DNA of 64,000 nucleotides from positions 1-64,000 of the forward strand of contig NZ_BBXG01000011.1 of the NCBI RefSeq assembly GCF_001570605.1, in the 5' to 3' direction. Below the pieces are notes generated by a model. That model searched no databases. It saw only the letters and a program-made list of their open reading frames with translations, and was not told the DNA's origin. The position numbers and the translations under genes were made by a program. Positions 6,378 through 16,060 of the stretch are shown here, in pieces; the stretch's first letter is position 1; each line of letters opens with the position of its first letter. This stretch comes from Herbidospora cretacea. GTDB taxonomy: Bacteria > Actinomycetota > Actinomycetes > Streptosporangiales > Streptosporangiaceae.

Positions 6378-9269
6378 TCACACGGCGATGATCTGCCACT
6401 CCTGGTTGGCGCCGCTATTGGTGGTCCATTGGATGACTCGGGCGCCGTCGGCTGTGGAGCCCGCCTCGACGTCGGCGCACAATCCGTTGCCGATGTTGAC
6501 CAGTCGGTAGTAGCCGCTTGTGGTGGCGGGGACGAGTCTCCACCGCTGGTTCGCGCTGTTGTTGTCGGTCATCTGAACCAGGGCGGTGCCCTGATTGGCG
6601 TTCGGGCTGCTGAGGACCTTACCGCTGCCGACACCAGACAGCCGGAACGAGCCGTCGGAGTTCTGCGACATCTGCCAGCGCTGGTTGGCCCCGCCGCTCC
6701 ACGGCCACTGGACGATGGCGGCGCCGTCGGCGCTGGAGCCGCCGAAGACGTCCAGCACCTTGCCGCTGTTGCGGTTGACCAGGCGGACGACGCCGGTGGA
6801 CGGGCCGCCGGCCCCCAGGCCGATGGAGATCAGGGTTGTCGTGCCGGCGATGAGTGAGACCTGTCGGGCGTAGCTGCCCACCGGCGAGGTGGCCACGCCT
6901 GCACCGGTGGTGATGGACGCGATCCCGCGCCGGCAGATGAGCGTCACGGTCTGGGTGATGTCGGAGATGACGGTGGCGGTGACGGTCCGGGCGCTGAGGT
7001 CCCAGGCGAGCGACTGGATCCGGATGCGGTTGCGGCCGCGCACGCCGGTGATCGTGCCCTTGGCCAGCTGATCGGGTAGCGCGGGCAGCAACTCCAGGAT
7101 GCCGGGCCTGGTGTAGATCAACGCCTCGGCGAGAATCGCGGGCAGCGAATTGGCGGCATCGGCGTTGTAGATCGCCAAATTCGGGTTGTGGGAGGTCATC
7201 AACGACCGGAAGATCATGTTGTTGCCCAGGATCTTCCGCAGGTTGCCGTACACACCGGCGCCGTCCTTGAGCCGGGCCCGGGCGAGGCTGCGGTGGATGG
7301 CGCCGTGGGCCTCTCCTGACTCGTCTCCTCGCAGGTCCAGGGCGCGGCTCGCGTAGCGGATCAGGTCGGGCTTGTCCTCGGGGTTGATCTCATGCAGCGG
7401 CCAGAGGGGGTACATGTGCTGTACGTGACGGTGGTTGTACCGGTCGGCCAGGCTGGGCCACGACCATTCCGCGAGTGCCCCGTCGCCGTTGATTCGATAA
7501 TCGGGCATCTTGGCCAGCAAGGCGGTCCAGCGTTGCACGCCTTGGCCTGAGCCCTGTTCGGTGCCGAGGGCGTTGGCGGCTTCGATGGCGGCCTGCAGCG
7601 CGTGCTTACCTGCGGCGATCTCCCCGGTCGCATTGATCGACAGTTGCCGGCCCGTGTTGCCGGGGCTGTTCTCCATGGAGAAGCACGGCACGAAGATGAC
7701 CTTGCCGTTGGCGTCGGTGCGGGTGAGGAAGTCCTCGTAGAACAACGCGAGCTCGATCAGAACGGGAGCGAGCTTGGTGCGGTAGAAGGTGGCGTCACCG
7801 GTGACCTGGTAGTACTCGAGAAGCGGATAGAGCAGCCAGTCGGCGCCGCCGATCCAGGTGTGGCCGGGAAATCCGCCATCGAAATGCAGCATCTTGCCGT
7901 ACTCACCGTCGGTCCGGGAAGGAGCGAGCAGGCCGCGAGTGCCGTAGAGGTTCCTGGCGTTGATGCGCCAGTCGTTGATCTGGCCGAGGATCAGGGTGAA
8001 GTAGCCGTCCATGGCTTCGGTGAGGGACAGGATGTTGCCGCCGGCGACCTGGAAGTTGACGTTGGCGTCGGTGGTGAAGTCGCCGGCCCACGCCGCGTCC
8101 CATGCGCCCGTCCACAAGCCAGTCAGCCGTGGCGGCAGGACGCCGCTGGAACTGAGGAACAGGTAACGGCCGGAGTCGTACATCCGCTCCAGTAACGCGA
8201 GGTCGATGACATTGCGGTTGGAATTTTGCCGCGCGATCAGCTCACTGGTCGACAGTTGCCTGTCGGCGGCGCTGACGCTCAGGTCGAGGCGTGAACGGTC
8301 GTACAGTTCGGCGTGCAGGGCGGTATGCCTCGTGAGCGACGTCGCGTAGTCGGCGCTGAGCGCGGCCAGGGCCGTGTGCAACGGTTTGGCGTCCCACGCG
8401 GTGGACGAGTCGTAGCGATCGAGTTTGGTCAGCAGTAAGAGCTTGGTCGCCGCTGCCACGACGATGGCCGACCCGCTCACCCGTACCGAACCGCCGGTCG
8501 CGACCACCCGGGTGACGCCCTCATAGCCGAACGCCCCCTGCCCTGTCGGGTATCTGCCCCGCAGGTTCAAGTAGCCCTCACCGTTGCTGACCGTGGCCGA
8601 AGTGGTGAAACCGACGGACCCCGGCACACCGCTCAGGGCTGTGTTGACACTCAGGGTGGTGTCGATCGTCCGGCCCGGCGCGGCAGTGAGTTCGTGGACG
8701 ATCACCCGGTCGGCTCGGGAGGCGAAAGCCCGCCGGGTCCACGTGCCGTAATTGTCGGTCCACGTCGAGGTGACCTCACCGGTCCTGAAATCGGTGATCC
8801 GGGCGTAATTACTGGCCGTCGTCATTCCCGGGGTGCTGATCTGCAGCTCATAGCCCGGATGGAAGGTCTGGGTCCAGCGCAGCGACCAACCGGAGGTGAA
8901 GTCGCCGGTCGCACCGTTGAAATCACCGGCGAGCGCCTTGTTCCTGACCCCCGCCAACCGGTCCGACAGCACCGGCGGAGTCACGTTACGGGTGCCGTTG
9001 GGCAGCACGAACCGATGATGTGTGAAGATCACCTTCTCCAGGGTGGGCGCGCCGTAGAACATGGCCCCGTACTCACCGTTGCCGGTCAAGAAGGCATCGG
9101 CCCAATTCGTTGCGGCGGCCGTGTCGTAGATGCCGCGCTGCGGCAGCGTCACCTGTGGCGGTACGGCGGCGGCCACCCGGCCAACGAAGATCACCGAAGG
9201 CAGCGCGGCAGCACCGACGGTCGCCGCCGTGGTGGCGATGAAGCGTCGACGGTTCAGCGGCATGTTCAT
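6378..9269 (-). CDS. Secreted glycoside hydrolase family 95-like protein with C-terminal ricin-type CBM13
   Basis: 963 aa. A twin-arginine signal peptide (LNRRRFIATTAATVGAAALP, cleavage near AAA-VPP) is followed by a GH95-like (alpha-fucosidase/galactosidase type) region: N-WADAFLTGNGEYGAMFYGAP near the start, TTDANVNFQVAGGN in the central (alpha/alpha)6 barrel and RHVQHMYPLWPLHEINP plus a RGDESGEAHG segment later. A beta-trefoil (about 835-963) has three Q-x-W repeats (NQRWQ, NQRWR, NQEWQ). Start 9269 has AGGAG six bases upstream. The RGDESGEAHG segment differs from the usual GD-GTGWS, so substrate and catalytic assignment are uncertain. Probably degrades extracellular fucosylated or galactosylated polymer. 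Confidence 0.85.
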   Translation of the reverse strand: MNMPLNRRRFIATTAATVGAAALPSVIFVGRVAAAVPPQVTLPQRGIYDTAAATNWADAFLTGNGEYGAMFYGAPTLEKVIFTHHRFVLPNGTRNVTPPVLSDRLAGVRNKALAGDFNGATGDFTSGWSLRWTQTFHPGYELQISTPGMTTASNYARITDFRTGEVTSTWTDNYGTWTRRAFASRADRVIVHELTAAPGRTIDTTLSVNTALSGVPGSVGFTTSATVSNGEGYLNLRGRYPTGQGAFGYEGVTRVVATGGSVRVSGSAIVVAAATKLLLLTKLDRYDSSTAWDAKPLHTALAALSADYATSLTRHTALHAELYDRSRLDLSVSAADRQLSTSELIARQNSNRNVIDLALLERMYDSGRYLFLSSSGVLPPRLTGLWTGAWDAAWAGDFTTDANVNFQVAGGNILSLTEAMDGYFTLILGQINDWRINARNLYGTRGLLAPSRTDGEYGKMLHFDGGFPGHTWIGGADWLLYPLLEYYQVTGDATFYRTKLAPVLIELALFYEDFLTRTDANGKVIFVPCFSMENSPGNTGRQLSINATGEIAAGKHALQAAIEAANALGTEQGSGQGVQRWTALLAKMPDYRINGDGALAEWSWPSLADRYNHRHVQHMYPLWPLHEINPEDKPDLIRYASRALDLRGDESGEAHGAIHRSLARARLKDGAGVYGNLRKILGNNMIFRSLMTSHNPNLAIYNADAANSLPAILAEALIYTRPGILELLPALPDQLAKGTITGVRGRNRIRIQSLAWDLSARTVTATVISDITQTVTLICRRGIASITTGAGVATSPVGSYARQVSLIAGTTTLISIGLGAGGPSTGVVRLVNRNSGKVLDVFGGSSADGAAIVQWPWSGGANQRWQMSQNSDGSFRLSGVGSGKVLSSPNANQGTALVQMTDNNSANQRWRLVPATTSGYYRLVNIGNGLCADVEAGSTADGARVIQWTTNSGANQEWQIIAV

Positions 9270-9439
9270 CCAGTCTCCTGGTGGCGAGGTGGGGGTGACG
9301 GTTGCCGCTTATGTCGCTACCGGTCCATCGCCCCGGTCGGGACCACCGTTTGACGAGACACCCTGAGATGGGGGCATGTGGCTGAAGGCCACCTCTGGGC
9401 GTAAGAGCACAATCGGTTTGCCAACGGCAACATTCGCGA

Positions 9440-9468
9440 AACGTATGACGTCTCATGTATGACGTCAA
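9440..9468 (-). promoter_or_regulatory. Promoter of the GH95 gene with overlapping direct-repeat operator
   Basis: On the minus strand TTGACG (9468-9463), a 17-base spacer and TACGTT (9445-9440) form a good sigma-70-type promoter about 165 bases upstream of the GH95 start. GACGTCATAC occurs twice (9466-9457 and 9452-9443), 14 bases apart, one copy over the -35 and one over spacer and -10. That placement suits a repressor site. No regulator gene is adjacent. Confidence 0.55.
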
Positions 9469-9560
9469 GAGTCACCGTGAGCACTGTGCGAGGATGATCG
9501 GCCGCCTGCTCGCCAACCGGAATTGGCTGACCGGGCATCACCGACGTGGCCGTCTTAGGG

Positions 9561-12500
9561 TCAGGCGTGTTCGCGGAGGCGTTGGCTGACGACCTGGGTG
9601 ACGCCGTCGCCGCGCATCGAGACGCCGTAGAGGGCGTCGGCGATCTCCATCGTGCGCTTCTGGTGGGTGATGACGATGAGCTGGGAGCTCTGCCGCAGTT
9701 CCTCGAAGAGGGTCAGGAGGCGTTGGGTGTTGGTGTCGTCGAGGGCGGCCTCGACCTCGTCCATCACGTAGAAGGGGGAGGGGCGGGCCTTGAAGATGGC
9801 GACCAGGAAGGCCACCGCCGTCAGCGACCGTTCGCCGCCTGACAGCAGGGACAACCGCTTGACCTTCTTGCCCGGCGGGCGGGCCTCGACCTCGACGCCG
9901 GTGGTGAGCATGTCGGTGGGGTCGGTCAGCAGCAGGCGGCCCTCGCCGCCCGGGAAGACCCGCTCGAAGATGGTCGAGAACTCGCGCTGGACGTCCTCAT
10001 AAGCTGCGGAGAACACCTGCTCGACCCGGTCGTCGACCTCCTTCACGACCAGCAGCAGGTCGCGGCGGGTCTTCTTGAGGTCTTCGAGCTGCGAGGTGAG
10101 GAACGTGTGGCGCTCCTCCAGGGCGGCGAACTCCTCCAGGGCCAGCGGGTTGACCTTGCCGAGCTGCTGCATCTGCTTGTCGGCGACGCGGGCCCGCTTC
10201 TCCTGCTCCTCGCGCACGTAGGGGACCGGAGGGTCTCCGGGGACGAGCGCCTTCGGGCCGTATTCGGTGGACAGGGCCTCCAGTTCGACGCCGTACTCCT
10301 CCAGCGCGCGCTCCTCCAGCTGTTCGAGGCGCATGCGCTGTTCGGTGCGGGCCATCTCGCTGCCGTGGGCGCGGTTGACCAGCTTGTCGAGCTCCGAGCC
10401 CAGCTCGCGGACCCGGACGCGGACCGTCTTGAGCTCGGCGTCGACGGCCTCCCGGGCGACCGCGAGCTCGTCGCGCTCGGCGGCGGCCCGCATGATCGAG
10501 GCCTCCAGCGAGTGGAGGGCCACCCGTGCGGCCACGACCACGCTCGCGGCGACCTGGGCCTGCCGGCGGCGCCTGGCCCGCTGGGCGGCGGCCTGGGCGC
10601 GGTCGTCGCGTTCGCGCTGGGCGGCGCGCATGAGGCCGTCGGCCCGGCCGGCGATGCCGCGCACCCGCTCCTCGGCGGTGCGGACGGTCAGGCGGGCCTC
10701 CATCTCGGCCTGGCGGGTGACGCCGACCGTCGCGGCCAGCCGGTCGCGCTCCTCGGTGGTGGGCTCGGACTCCAGCTCGGCGGCGAACTCGGCCTCGGCG
10801 AGGCGCTCCTCCAGCGTGAGGGCCTCCTCGCGGGCCAGTTCGCGGCCCTCCTCGGCGAACTCCACCGACTTCCTGCCGCGCTCGGCCTCGTCGAGGGCGG
10901 CCTTGACGTTGGCCTCCAGGCGGGCGAGCTGCTTGGCGGCGTCGGCTAGGCGCTGGTCGGCGGCGCGCTGGCGGCCCCGGGCCCGGTCGAGGGCCGACTG
11001 GGCCTGGTCGAGACCGGAGCGGGCGGTGTTCACGCCGTTCTGCGCGGCGGCCTGCTGGGCCTGCGCCTCGGCCACGGCCCCTTGAGCCGTCTCCATGGCC
11101 TCGTGGGCCGACTCCTCGCTGAAAAGGGCCTCCTCCAGGGCGAGAGCGGTCTCCTCGGCCCCTTCCCCGGCGAGTTCGAGGTCGCGGGTGGCCTGGTCGA
11201 GCGCCGCCCGGACCTGGAGGACCGACCCGCCGCCCGAGCCGCCTTGGGCGGTGAACGCCCCCAGGAGGTCGCCGTCGCGGGTGACCGCCTTGAGGTCGGG
11301 GCGCGACTCGACGATCTTGCGGGCGGCTTCGAGGTCGGGGGCGACGACGACCCCGTACAGCAGATGTTCAAGGGCGGGCCGCAGCCCGGCCGGGACCTCG
11401 ACCAGGTCGGCGGCCCACTCGAACGAACCCTCGGGCCTCGCCACGGCGGGGGCGTCGCCGACGACCACCGACGTGCGGCCGGTCTCCTTGGCGCGCAGCA
11501 GTTCGACCGCGTCGACGGCCGCGCCGAAGGACGCCACGGTGACCGACTCGGCCAGCGGCCCCAGCACGGCCGCGATGGCGGTCTCCGCGCCTCGGAGCAC
11601 GCTCATCACGGCGGCCAGCGGGGGGTGACCGTCGTCGGCCAGCAGGGCGGTGCCGTCGGCGCCCCCGGCCAGGCTGAGCTCCAGCGCCTCGCGGCGGGCC
11701 TGGAGGGCGGTGACGGCCTTCTGGGCGTCCTGATCCGCCGTACGGGCCCGGGAGACCCCCGATGACGCGGCGGACAGGGCCGCGCGGGGGCCGGCCAGCG
11801 CGGCGCGGGCCTCATCGACCTTGGCCTTGGCCTCCTCGGCGACCTCGCGGGCCGCCTCGACCTGGGCCCGGGCCAGCTCGACGCCCTCCTCGGCGGCGGC
11901 CAGCTCGGCGAGCACCTCGGGATCGGTGGCGGGCTCGGCGGCGGCCTGCGCCTCCAGTTCGCCCTGCGCCTGGACGGCGCGCTCCCCGGCCTGCCGGACG
12001 GCGGCCTCCAGACGGCCGATCTCGTCGTCGGCGGCGCGCACCCGGCCACGGGCGGAGTCGGCCTGGCCGCGCAGCCGGGCGAGGGCCTCACGGCGGTCGG
12101 CGGCGGCGCGGGCCGCGATCGACAGCCGGCGCTCCTCTCCCGTCAGCGCCTCCTCGGCCTCGGCGCGCGCGTCGACGGCCGCCTCCAGGCGCATCTGGGC
12201 CTCGTCGAGGGCCTCCTGGAGCACCCGTTCCTTCTCGCGGACCTCGGCGGCCTCGCGCTCGAACTCCTCGGGGTCGCGCCCCCGCCGCTCGATCGCCGCG
12301 GCGTCGGTGGCGTGGCGCTCCCGCTCGGCCGCGAGGCTCTCCACCGACCGCAGGCGCTCCCGGAGCGCGGAAAGTGCGTAAAAGGTCTCCTGGGCGACAG
12401 TCAACCGTGGCTGCGCCTCGGCGGCGGCGGCCTCCAGGGCGGCCTCGCGCTCCTGGGACTCGTTGAGCTCCCGCTCGACCTGCGAGCGCCGGTTCTGCAC

Positions 12501-13250
12501 GGCCGCCTCGTCGGCCGCCTCGCGCTCCAGCGTGTCGCGCAGGGAGACCACGTCGTCGGCGAGCAGCCGCAGGCGGGCGTCGCGCAGGTCGGCCTGGATG
12601 ACGGCGGCCTTGCGGGCGATCTCGGCCTGGCGGCCCAGCGGCTTGAGCTGGCGGCGCAGCTCGGTCGCGAGGTCCTGGACGCGGGTGAGGTTGGCCTGCA
12701 TCGCGTCGAGCTTGCGGAGCGCCTTCTCCTTGCGCTTGCGGTGCTTGAGGACGCCCGCGGCCTCCTCGATGAAGGCGCGGCGGTCCTCGGGACCGGCGTG
12801 GAGGACCTGGTCGAGCTGGCCCTGACCGACGATGACGTGCATCTCCCGGCCGATGCCGGAGTCGGAGAGGAGCTCCTGGATGTCGAGCAGACGGCAGGTG
12901 TCGCCGTTGATGGCGTATTCGCTCTGGCCCGAGCGGAACATGAGGCGGCTGATCGTCACCTCGGCGTATTCGATGGGCAGCGCGCCGTCGGTGTTGTCGA
13001 TCGTGAGCGTCACCTCGGCACGGCCGAGGGGCGGCCGGGAGGAGGTGCCCGCGAAGATCACGTCTTCCATCTTGCCGCCGCGCAGCGACTTGGCGCTGTG
13101 CTCGCCCATGACCCAGGCCAGAGCGTCGACGACGTTGGACTTCCCCGACCCGTTGGGCCCGACCACACAGGTGATGCCGGGCTCGAACTGCAGCTTCGTG
13201 GCCGACGCGAAGGACTTGAAGCCGCGCAGGGTGAGGGTCTTCAGGTACAC
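9561..13250 (-). CDS. smc: Chromosome segregation protein SMC
   Basis: 1229 aa, full length. The Walker A motif is VVGPNGSGKSNVVDAL (about 32-47). Long coiled-coil arms (about 160-500 and 680-1030) are rich in Glu/Ala/Arg. A hinge (about 520-660) contains PLAAVMSVLRGAETAIAAVL. The C-terminal ABC signature is LLSGGERSLTAVAFL and Walker B is FYVMDEVEAALDDTN. It compacts and organises the chromosome together with ScpAB, which are not in this window. Start is GTG at 13250 (VYLKTLTLRGFKSFA) with GGAGGGG upstream; an overlapping ATG is out of frame. Confidence 0.98.
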   Translation of the reverse strand: MYLKTLTLRGFKSFASATKLQFEPGITCVVGPNGSGKSNVVDALAWVMGEHSAKSLRGGKMEDVIFAGTSSRPPLGRAEVTLTIDNTDGALPIEYAEVTISRLMFRSGQSEYAINGDTCRLLDIQELLSDSGIGREMHVIVGQGQLDQVLHAGPEDRRAFIEEAAGVLKHRKRKEKALRKLDAMQANLTRVQDLATELRRQLKPLGRQAEIARKAAVIQADLRDARLRLLADDVVSLRDTLEREAADEAAVQNRRSQVERELNESQEREAALEAAAAEAQPRLTVAQETFYALSALRERLRSVESLAAERERHATDAAAIERRGRDPEEFEREAAEVREKERVLQEALDEAQMRLEAAVDARAEAEEALTGEERRLSIAARAAADRREALARLRGQADSARGRVRAADDEIGRLEAAVRQAGERAVQAQGELEAQAAAEPATDPEVLAELAAAEEGVELARAQVEAAREVAEEAKAKVDEARAALAGPRAALSAASSGVSRARTADQDAQKAVTALQARREALELSLAGGADGTALLADDGHPPLAAVMSVLRGAETAIAAVLGPLAESVTVASFGAAVDAVELLRAKETGRTSVVVGDAPAVARPEGSFEWAADLVEVPAGLRPALEHLLYGVVVAPDLEAARKIVESRPDLKAVTRDGDLLGAFTAQGGSGGGSVLQVRAALDQATRDLELAGEGAEETALALEEALFSEESAHEAMETAQGAVAEAQAQQAAAQNGVNTARSGLDQAQSALDRARGRQRAADQRLADAAKQLARLEANVKAALDEAERGRKSVEFAEEGRELAREEALTLEERLAEAEFAAELESEPTTEERDRLAATVGVTRQAEMEARLTVRTAEERVRGIAGRADGLMRAAQRERDDRAQAAAQRARRRRQAQVAASVVVAARVALHSLEASIMRAAAERDELAVAREAVDAELKTVRVRVRELGSELDKLVNRAHGSEMARTEQRMRLEQLEERALEEYGVELEALSTEYGPKALVPGDPPVPYVREEQEKRARVADKQMQQLGKVNPLALEEFAALEERHTFLTSQLEDLKKTRRDLLLVVKEVDDRVEQVFSAAYEDVQREFSTIFERVFPGGEGRLLLTDPTDMLTTGVEVEARPPGKKVKRLSLLSGGERSLTAVAFLVAIFKARPSPFYVMDEVEAALDDTNTQRLLTLFEELRQSSQLIVITHQKRTMEIADALYGVSMRGDGVTQVVSQRLREHA

Positions 13251-13378
13251 CTCATGTGCCCCTCCCTGCGCCGACAGTACCGGGGAAGACTACCGGAACC
13301 GTGGTCGGGGCACGGGAAATGACGAGGGACGCCCCGTTGAGGCGCCCCTTGCAATTAGTTTCGTGAAAACCCGGTCTC

Positions 13379-13573
13379 TCAGGTGAGAGCCGGCTCGCGA
13401 TCCTGCAGCCTTGCCAGGTCTTCGTCACGAGTTTGCGCCGCTAGGGCCTCGTTCTGTTCCTGGAGTCGGGTGAGTTCTGCCTCAAGATCACGGATGCGCT
13501 GCTGGAGGCGACGCATTTCCGAGACCATTCGAGGATCAGGACCGCCGACGTGGCCGAGTAGAGCCTTAGCCAT
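13379..13573 (-). CDS. Small conserved coiled-coil protein
   Basis: 64 aa (MAKALLGHVGGPDPRMVSEM then a heptad-rich RRLQQRIRDLEAELTRLQEQ coiled coil and an acidic tail). I recall similar MAKALLGH-VG proteins near smc in other actinomycetes, but give no function. Upstream (13574-13762) is a possible promoter TTGACC-17-GACTCT at 13683-13655 on the minus strand. A weak inverted repeat at about 13329-13353 may end its transcript. Confidence 0.75.
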   Translation of the reverse strand: MAKALLGHVGGPDPRMVSEMRRLQQRIRDLEAELTRLQEQNEALAAQTRDEDLARLQDREPALT

Positions 13574-13762
13574 GGTTAAGGGTCCTCCACGCTGAGTGAC
13601 CAGACTGGTTCGCGCACTTCAAGCCGCGGGAGGGGTGCGCGTGGTTCTTGTCCAAGAGTCGCACCGGCTGCGAAGTCGGTCAAGTTGAACGCCTCGTAAG
13701 GATCAGCCGTTGGACACTGTCGACATGTAAATATACCTCATTTGGGCGGTTTAGGGGAAGGG

Positions 13763-14032
13763 CTACCGCTCCACAAAGCCCTCCAAACCCCCCTTGACGT
13801 CCGACCAGCGCTCCGAGACTCCTAAGACATGTCCGGGCGTGTCAGGGCTTCTCAGGCGCTCCAGGAGGCGCTCACAGGCCTCTCTGGGCCCCTCGGCCAC
13901 CACTTCCACCCGGCCGTCGGCCAGGTTGAGCGCCCAGCCCGCGAGCCCGAGTTCCAGCGCCCTCGCCCGCGTCCACCAGCGGAAACCCACGCCCTGGACG
14001 CGTCCGCGCACCCAGGCGGTGAGCCTCACCAC
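13763..14032 (-). CDS. acyP: Acylphosphatase
   Basis: 89 aa from GTG 14032, the usual length. The longer frame to 14119 lies inside mutM and is rejected. Motifs: [20 protein letters not shown] holds the phosphate-binding loop and catalytic Arg; the [17 protein letters not shown] segment holds the catalytic Asn. It hydrolyses acyl phosphates such as carbamoyl or 1,3-bisphosphoglyceryl phosphate. The GTG overlaps the mutM stop (CGGTGGTGA) and GAGGA lies a few bases upstream, so translation is probably coupled to mutM. Confidence 0.92.
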   Translation of the reverse strand: MVRLTAWVRGRVQGVGFRWWTRARALELGLAGWALNLADGRVEVVAEGPREACERLLERLRSPDTPGHVLGVSERWSDVKGGLEGFVER

Positions 14033-14883
14033 CGCCCGTTCCTCGGACGTGGCTGACACACGGGGCAGGAGTAGCTGCTGCGGTTCATGAAGGCGTCTCT
14101 CCGGATCGGCGTGCCACATCTCGGGCAGGGTTCGTCGCGGCGGCCGTACACGCTGAGTGATCGGTCGAAATAGCCAGACTCGCCGTTCACGTTCACATAC
14201 AGGCTGTCGAAGGACGTACCCCCTTCGCCGAGGGCCTCGGTCATGACGGCACGGGCGGCGGCAAGGAGTTCGGAGATCTTCGGCCGGGTCAGCGTCTCGG
14301 TGGCGCGGGCCCAGTGGAGTCTCGCCCGCCAGAGGGCCTCGTCGGCGTAAATGTTCCCCACCCCGCTGATCAGGCTCTGGTCGAGAAGTGCCCTTTTTAT
14401 CCCTGTTTTCCGTAGCCGAAGCTTGACCGCGAACGCCGCGTCGTCGAACGCCTCTTCGAGCGGGTCAGGGGCGATGTGCGCGATCGGCGACGGGACGGTC
14501 CGGCTCCCGCTGAAAATCAGCGGAGTGACCATCAGGTGACCGAACGTCCGCTGATCGACGAAGCGCATCTCCGGCCCGTCGTCGGCGAAGGTCACCCGCA
14601 CCCGGAGGTGCTTCTCGTCGGGCGCGCCCTTGGGGAGCATGAGCATCTGGCCGCTCATCCCCAGATGGGCCATCAGCGCCGCGCCGTCGTCGAGCGGCAG
14701 CCACAGGTACTTGCCGCGCCGGTCGGCCGACTCGATCGTGCGGCCCTTGAGCTGGTCGGGCAGCACGCCCTCCTGCCGGCGGACCGCACGCGAGTGGAGC
14801 ACCTCGGCCGACTCGATCGTCCGGCCCGAGACCCAGACGTCGAGGCCGCGCCGGACGACCTCGACCTCCGGCAGCTCAGGCAT
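14026..14883 (-). CDS. mutM: Formamidopyrimidine-DNA glycosylase (Fpg/MutM)
   Basis: 285 aa base-excision repair enzyme that removes 8-oxoguanine and cuts the abasic site. The N-terminus [13 protein letters not shown] carries the Schiff-base Pro and catalytic Glu; a Lys is in [10 protein letters not shown]; the helix-two-turn-helix region is [16 protein letters not shown]; the C-terminal zinc finger is [20 protein letters not shown] followed by CPVC. ATG overlaps the rnc stop codon by one base (14883), showing an rnc-mutM-acyP operon. Confidence 0.97.
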   Translation of the reverse strand: MPELPEVEVVRRGLDVWVSGRTIESAEVLHSRAVRRQEGVLPDQLKGRTIESADRRGKYLWLPLDDGAALMAHLGMSGQMLMLPKGAPDEKHLRVRVTFADDGPEMRFVDQRTFGHLMVTPLIFSGSRTVPSPIAHIAPDPLEEAFDDAAFAVKLRLRKTGIKRALLDQSLISGVGNIYADEALWRARLHWARATETLTRPKISELLAAARAVMTEALGEGGTSFDSLYVNVNGESGYFDRSLSVYGRRDEPCPRCGTPIRRDAFMNRSSYSCPVCQPRPRNGRW

Positions 14884-15638
14884 CAGACGGTGGCCTGTCC
14901 CGCCGCCGTGGCGGCCGCGGCCTCACGGGCGTCGCGCATGGCGCGGATGGCCGTCCAGGCGGCCTCGGCGGCCTGCTGCTCGGCCTCCTTCTTCGACCGG
15001 CCCGCGCCGGTGCCGTAGTCCTGCCCGCCGACGCGGACGGTCGCCACGAACGACTTCGCGTGGTCGGGGCCCGACTCCTCGACGTGGTATTCGGGCACGC
15101 CGAGCACCTCGGAGGCGGTCAGCTCCTGCAGCGAGGTCTTCCAGTCGAGCCCGGCGCCCAGCGAGGCCGACCGCTTGATCAGCGGGTCGAACAGCGTGTG
15201 GACGACCCGGAACGCCTCGTCGAGGCCCTTGTCGACGTAGACCGTGCCGATCAGGGCCTCCAGCGTGTCGGCCAGGATCGACGACTTGTCACGCCCGCCG
15301 GTGCCCTCCTCGCCCCGGCCCAGCCGCAGGTAGCGGCCCATGCCGAGCGAGCGGGCGACGTCGGCCAGCGCCCGCATGTTGACCACGGCGGCCCGCAGCT
15401 TGGCGAGCTGCCCCTCGGGCAGGTCGGGATGGTCGCGGTAGAGCGTGTCGGTGACCACGAGACCCAGCACCGAGTCGCCGAGGAACTCCAGGCGCTCGTT
15501 GGTGGGCAGGCCGCCGTTCTCGTAGGCGTAGGAGCGGTGGGTCAGGGCGCGTTCCAGGATGCCCAGGTCGAGCCGGACGTCGAGCACACCCTCAAGCTCG
15601 TCCCGGACCACTTCGACGGCGACGGGCTTACCGATCAT
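14883..15638 (-). CDS. rnc: Ribonuclease III
   Basis: 251 aa double-strand RNA endonuclease for rRNA and mRNA processing. The catalytic signature is [20 protein letters not shown] and a second acidic site is [15 protein letters not shown]. The C-terminal dsRNA-binding domain (about 155-230) ends [20 protein letters not shown]. Start at ATG 15638 ([11 protein letters not shown]) with GAGGAGG just upstream; the open frame runs further to 15809, but those residues overlap a palindrome and look non-coding. Confidence 0.96.
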   Translation of the reverse strand: MIGKPVAVEVVRDELEGVLDVRLDLGILERALTHRSYAYENGGLPTNERLEFLGDSVLGLVVTDTLYRDHPDLPEGQLAKLRAAVVNMRALADVARSLGMGRYLRLGRGEEGTGGRDKSSILADTLEALIGTVYVDKGLDEAFRVVHTLFDPLIKRSASLGAGLDWKTSLQELTASEVLGVPEYHVEESGPDHAKSFVATVRVGGQDYGTGAGRSKKEAEQQAAEAAWTAIRAMRDAREAAAATAAGQATV

Positions 15639-15710
15639 CGAGTTCCTCCTCGTGCATGGCGAACAGCCGGCACGGTGGCAGGAGTGAACTTCTGGCGAAG
15701 CCCCGAAGGC

Positions 15711-15745
15711 GTGGTGGACGCCGGGTTGAACCCGGCGTCCACCAC
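15711..15745. repeat. Perfect 35-bp palindrome in the rpmF-rnc gap
   Basis: GTGGTGGACGCCGGGTT at 15711-15727 and its exact reverse complement at 15729-15745, with one central base. It lies 73 bases upstream of the rnc start. No U-tract follows on either strand, so it is not a standard terminator. It could be a protein-binding site or an RNA fold in the rnc leader. Confidence 0.75.
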
Positions 15746-15807
15746 GACCGCGGGCACAGCCGCCGCCGCGCGCAGTGGAGCCGCGCCGTGTGACGCGTCT
15801 GTGGAGC

Positions 15808-15849
15808 AAAATAACGCCGACCGGGGTCGTTTGACGATCCCGGTCGGCG
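15808..15849 (-). terminator. Intrinsic terminator after rpmF
   Basis: On the minus strand CGCCGACCGGGATC (from 15849) pairs with GACCCCGGTCGGCG down to 15815 around a seven-base loop (one G-U). It is followed by TTATTTTG. It sits 31 bases beyond the rpmF stop and separates the coaD-side genes from rnc. Confidence 0.75.
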
Positions 15850-15879
15850 ATGGAGTCACGCCGGTCGAGTCACACCGGG

Positions 15880-16059
15880 TCAGGCGTTGGGCTCGATGAC
15901 CTGGCGGCGGTTGTAGGTGCCGCACTCGCCACAAGCCATGTGGGGGCGCTTGGGGGAGCGGCACTGGGGGCAGCTCACGAGCGCGACAGCGCTGGTCTTC
16001 CACTGGGACCTGCGGGCGCGCGTGTTGGCCCGCGACATCTTCCTCTTGGGAACGGCCAC
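15880..16059 (-). CDS. rpmF: 50S ribosomal protein L32
   Basis: 59 aa: [20 protein letters not shown], then the zinc pairs CPQC and CGEC and end EPNA. Both Cys pairs are intact, so this is the zinc-binding (C+) form. Start is GTG 16059 with AGGAGG upstream. It begins one base after the DUF177 stop (TGAC-GTG), the classic DUF177-rpmF coupling. Followed by its own terminator. Confidence 0.96.
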   Translation of the reverse strand: MAVPKRKMSRANTRARRSQWKTSAVALVSCPQCRSPKRPHMACGECGTYNRRQVIEPNA

Positions 16060-16060
16060 G

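Noticed and set aside
15639-15809. N-terminal extension of RNase III
   Set aside because: Contains the 35-bp palindrome, has Arg/Gly-rich composition and a weaker start than ATG 15638 with GAGGAGG.
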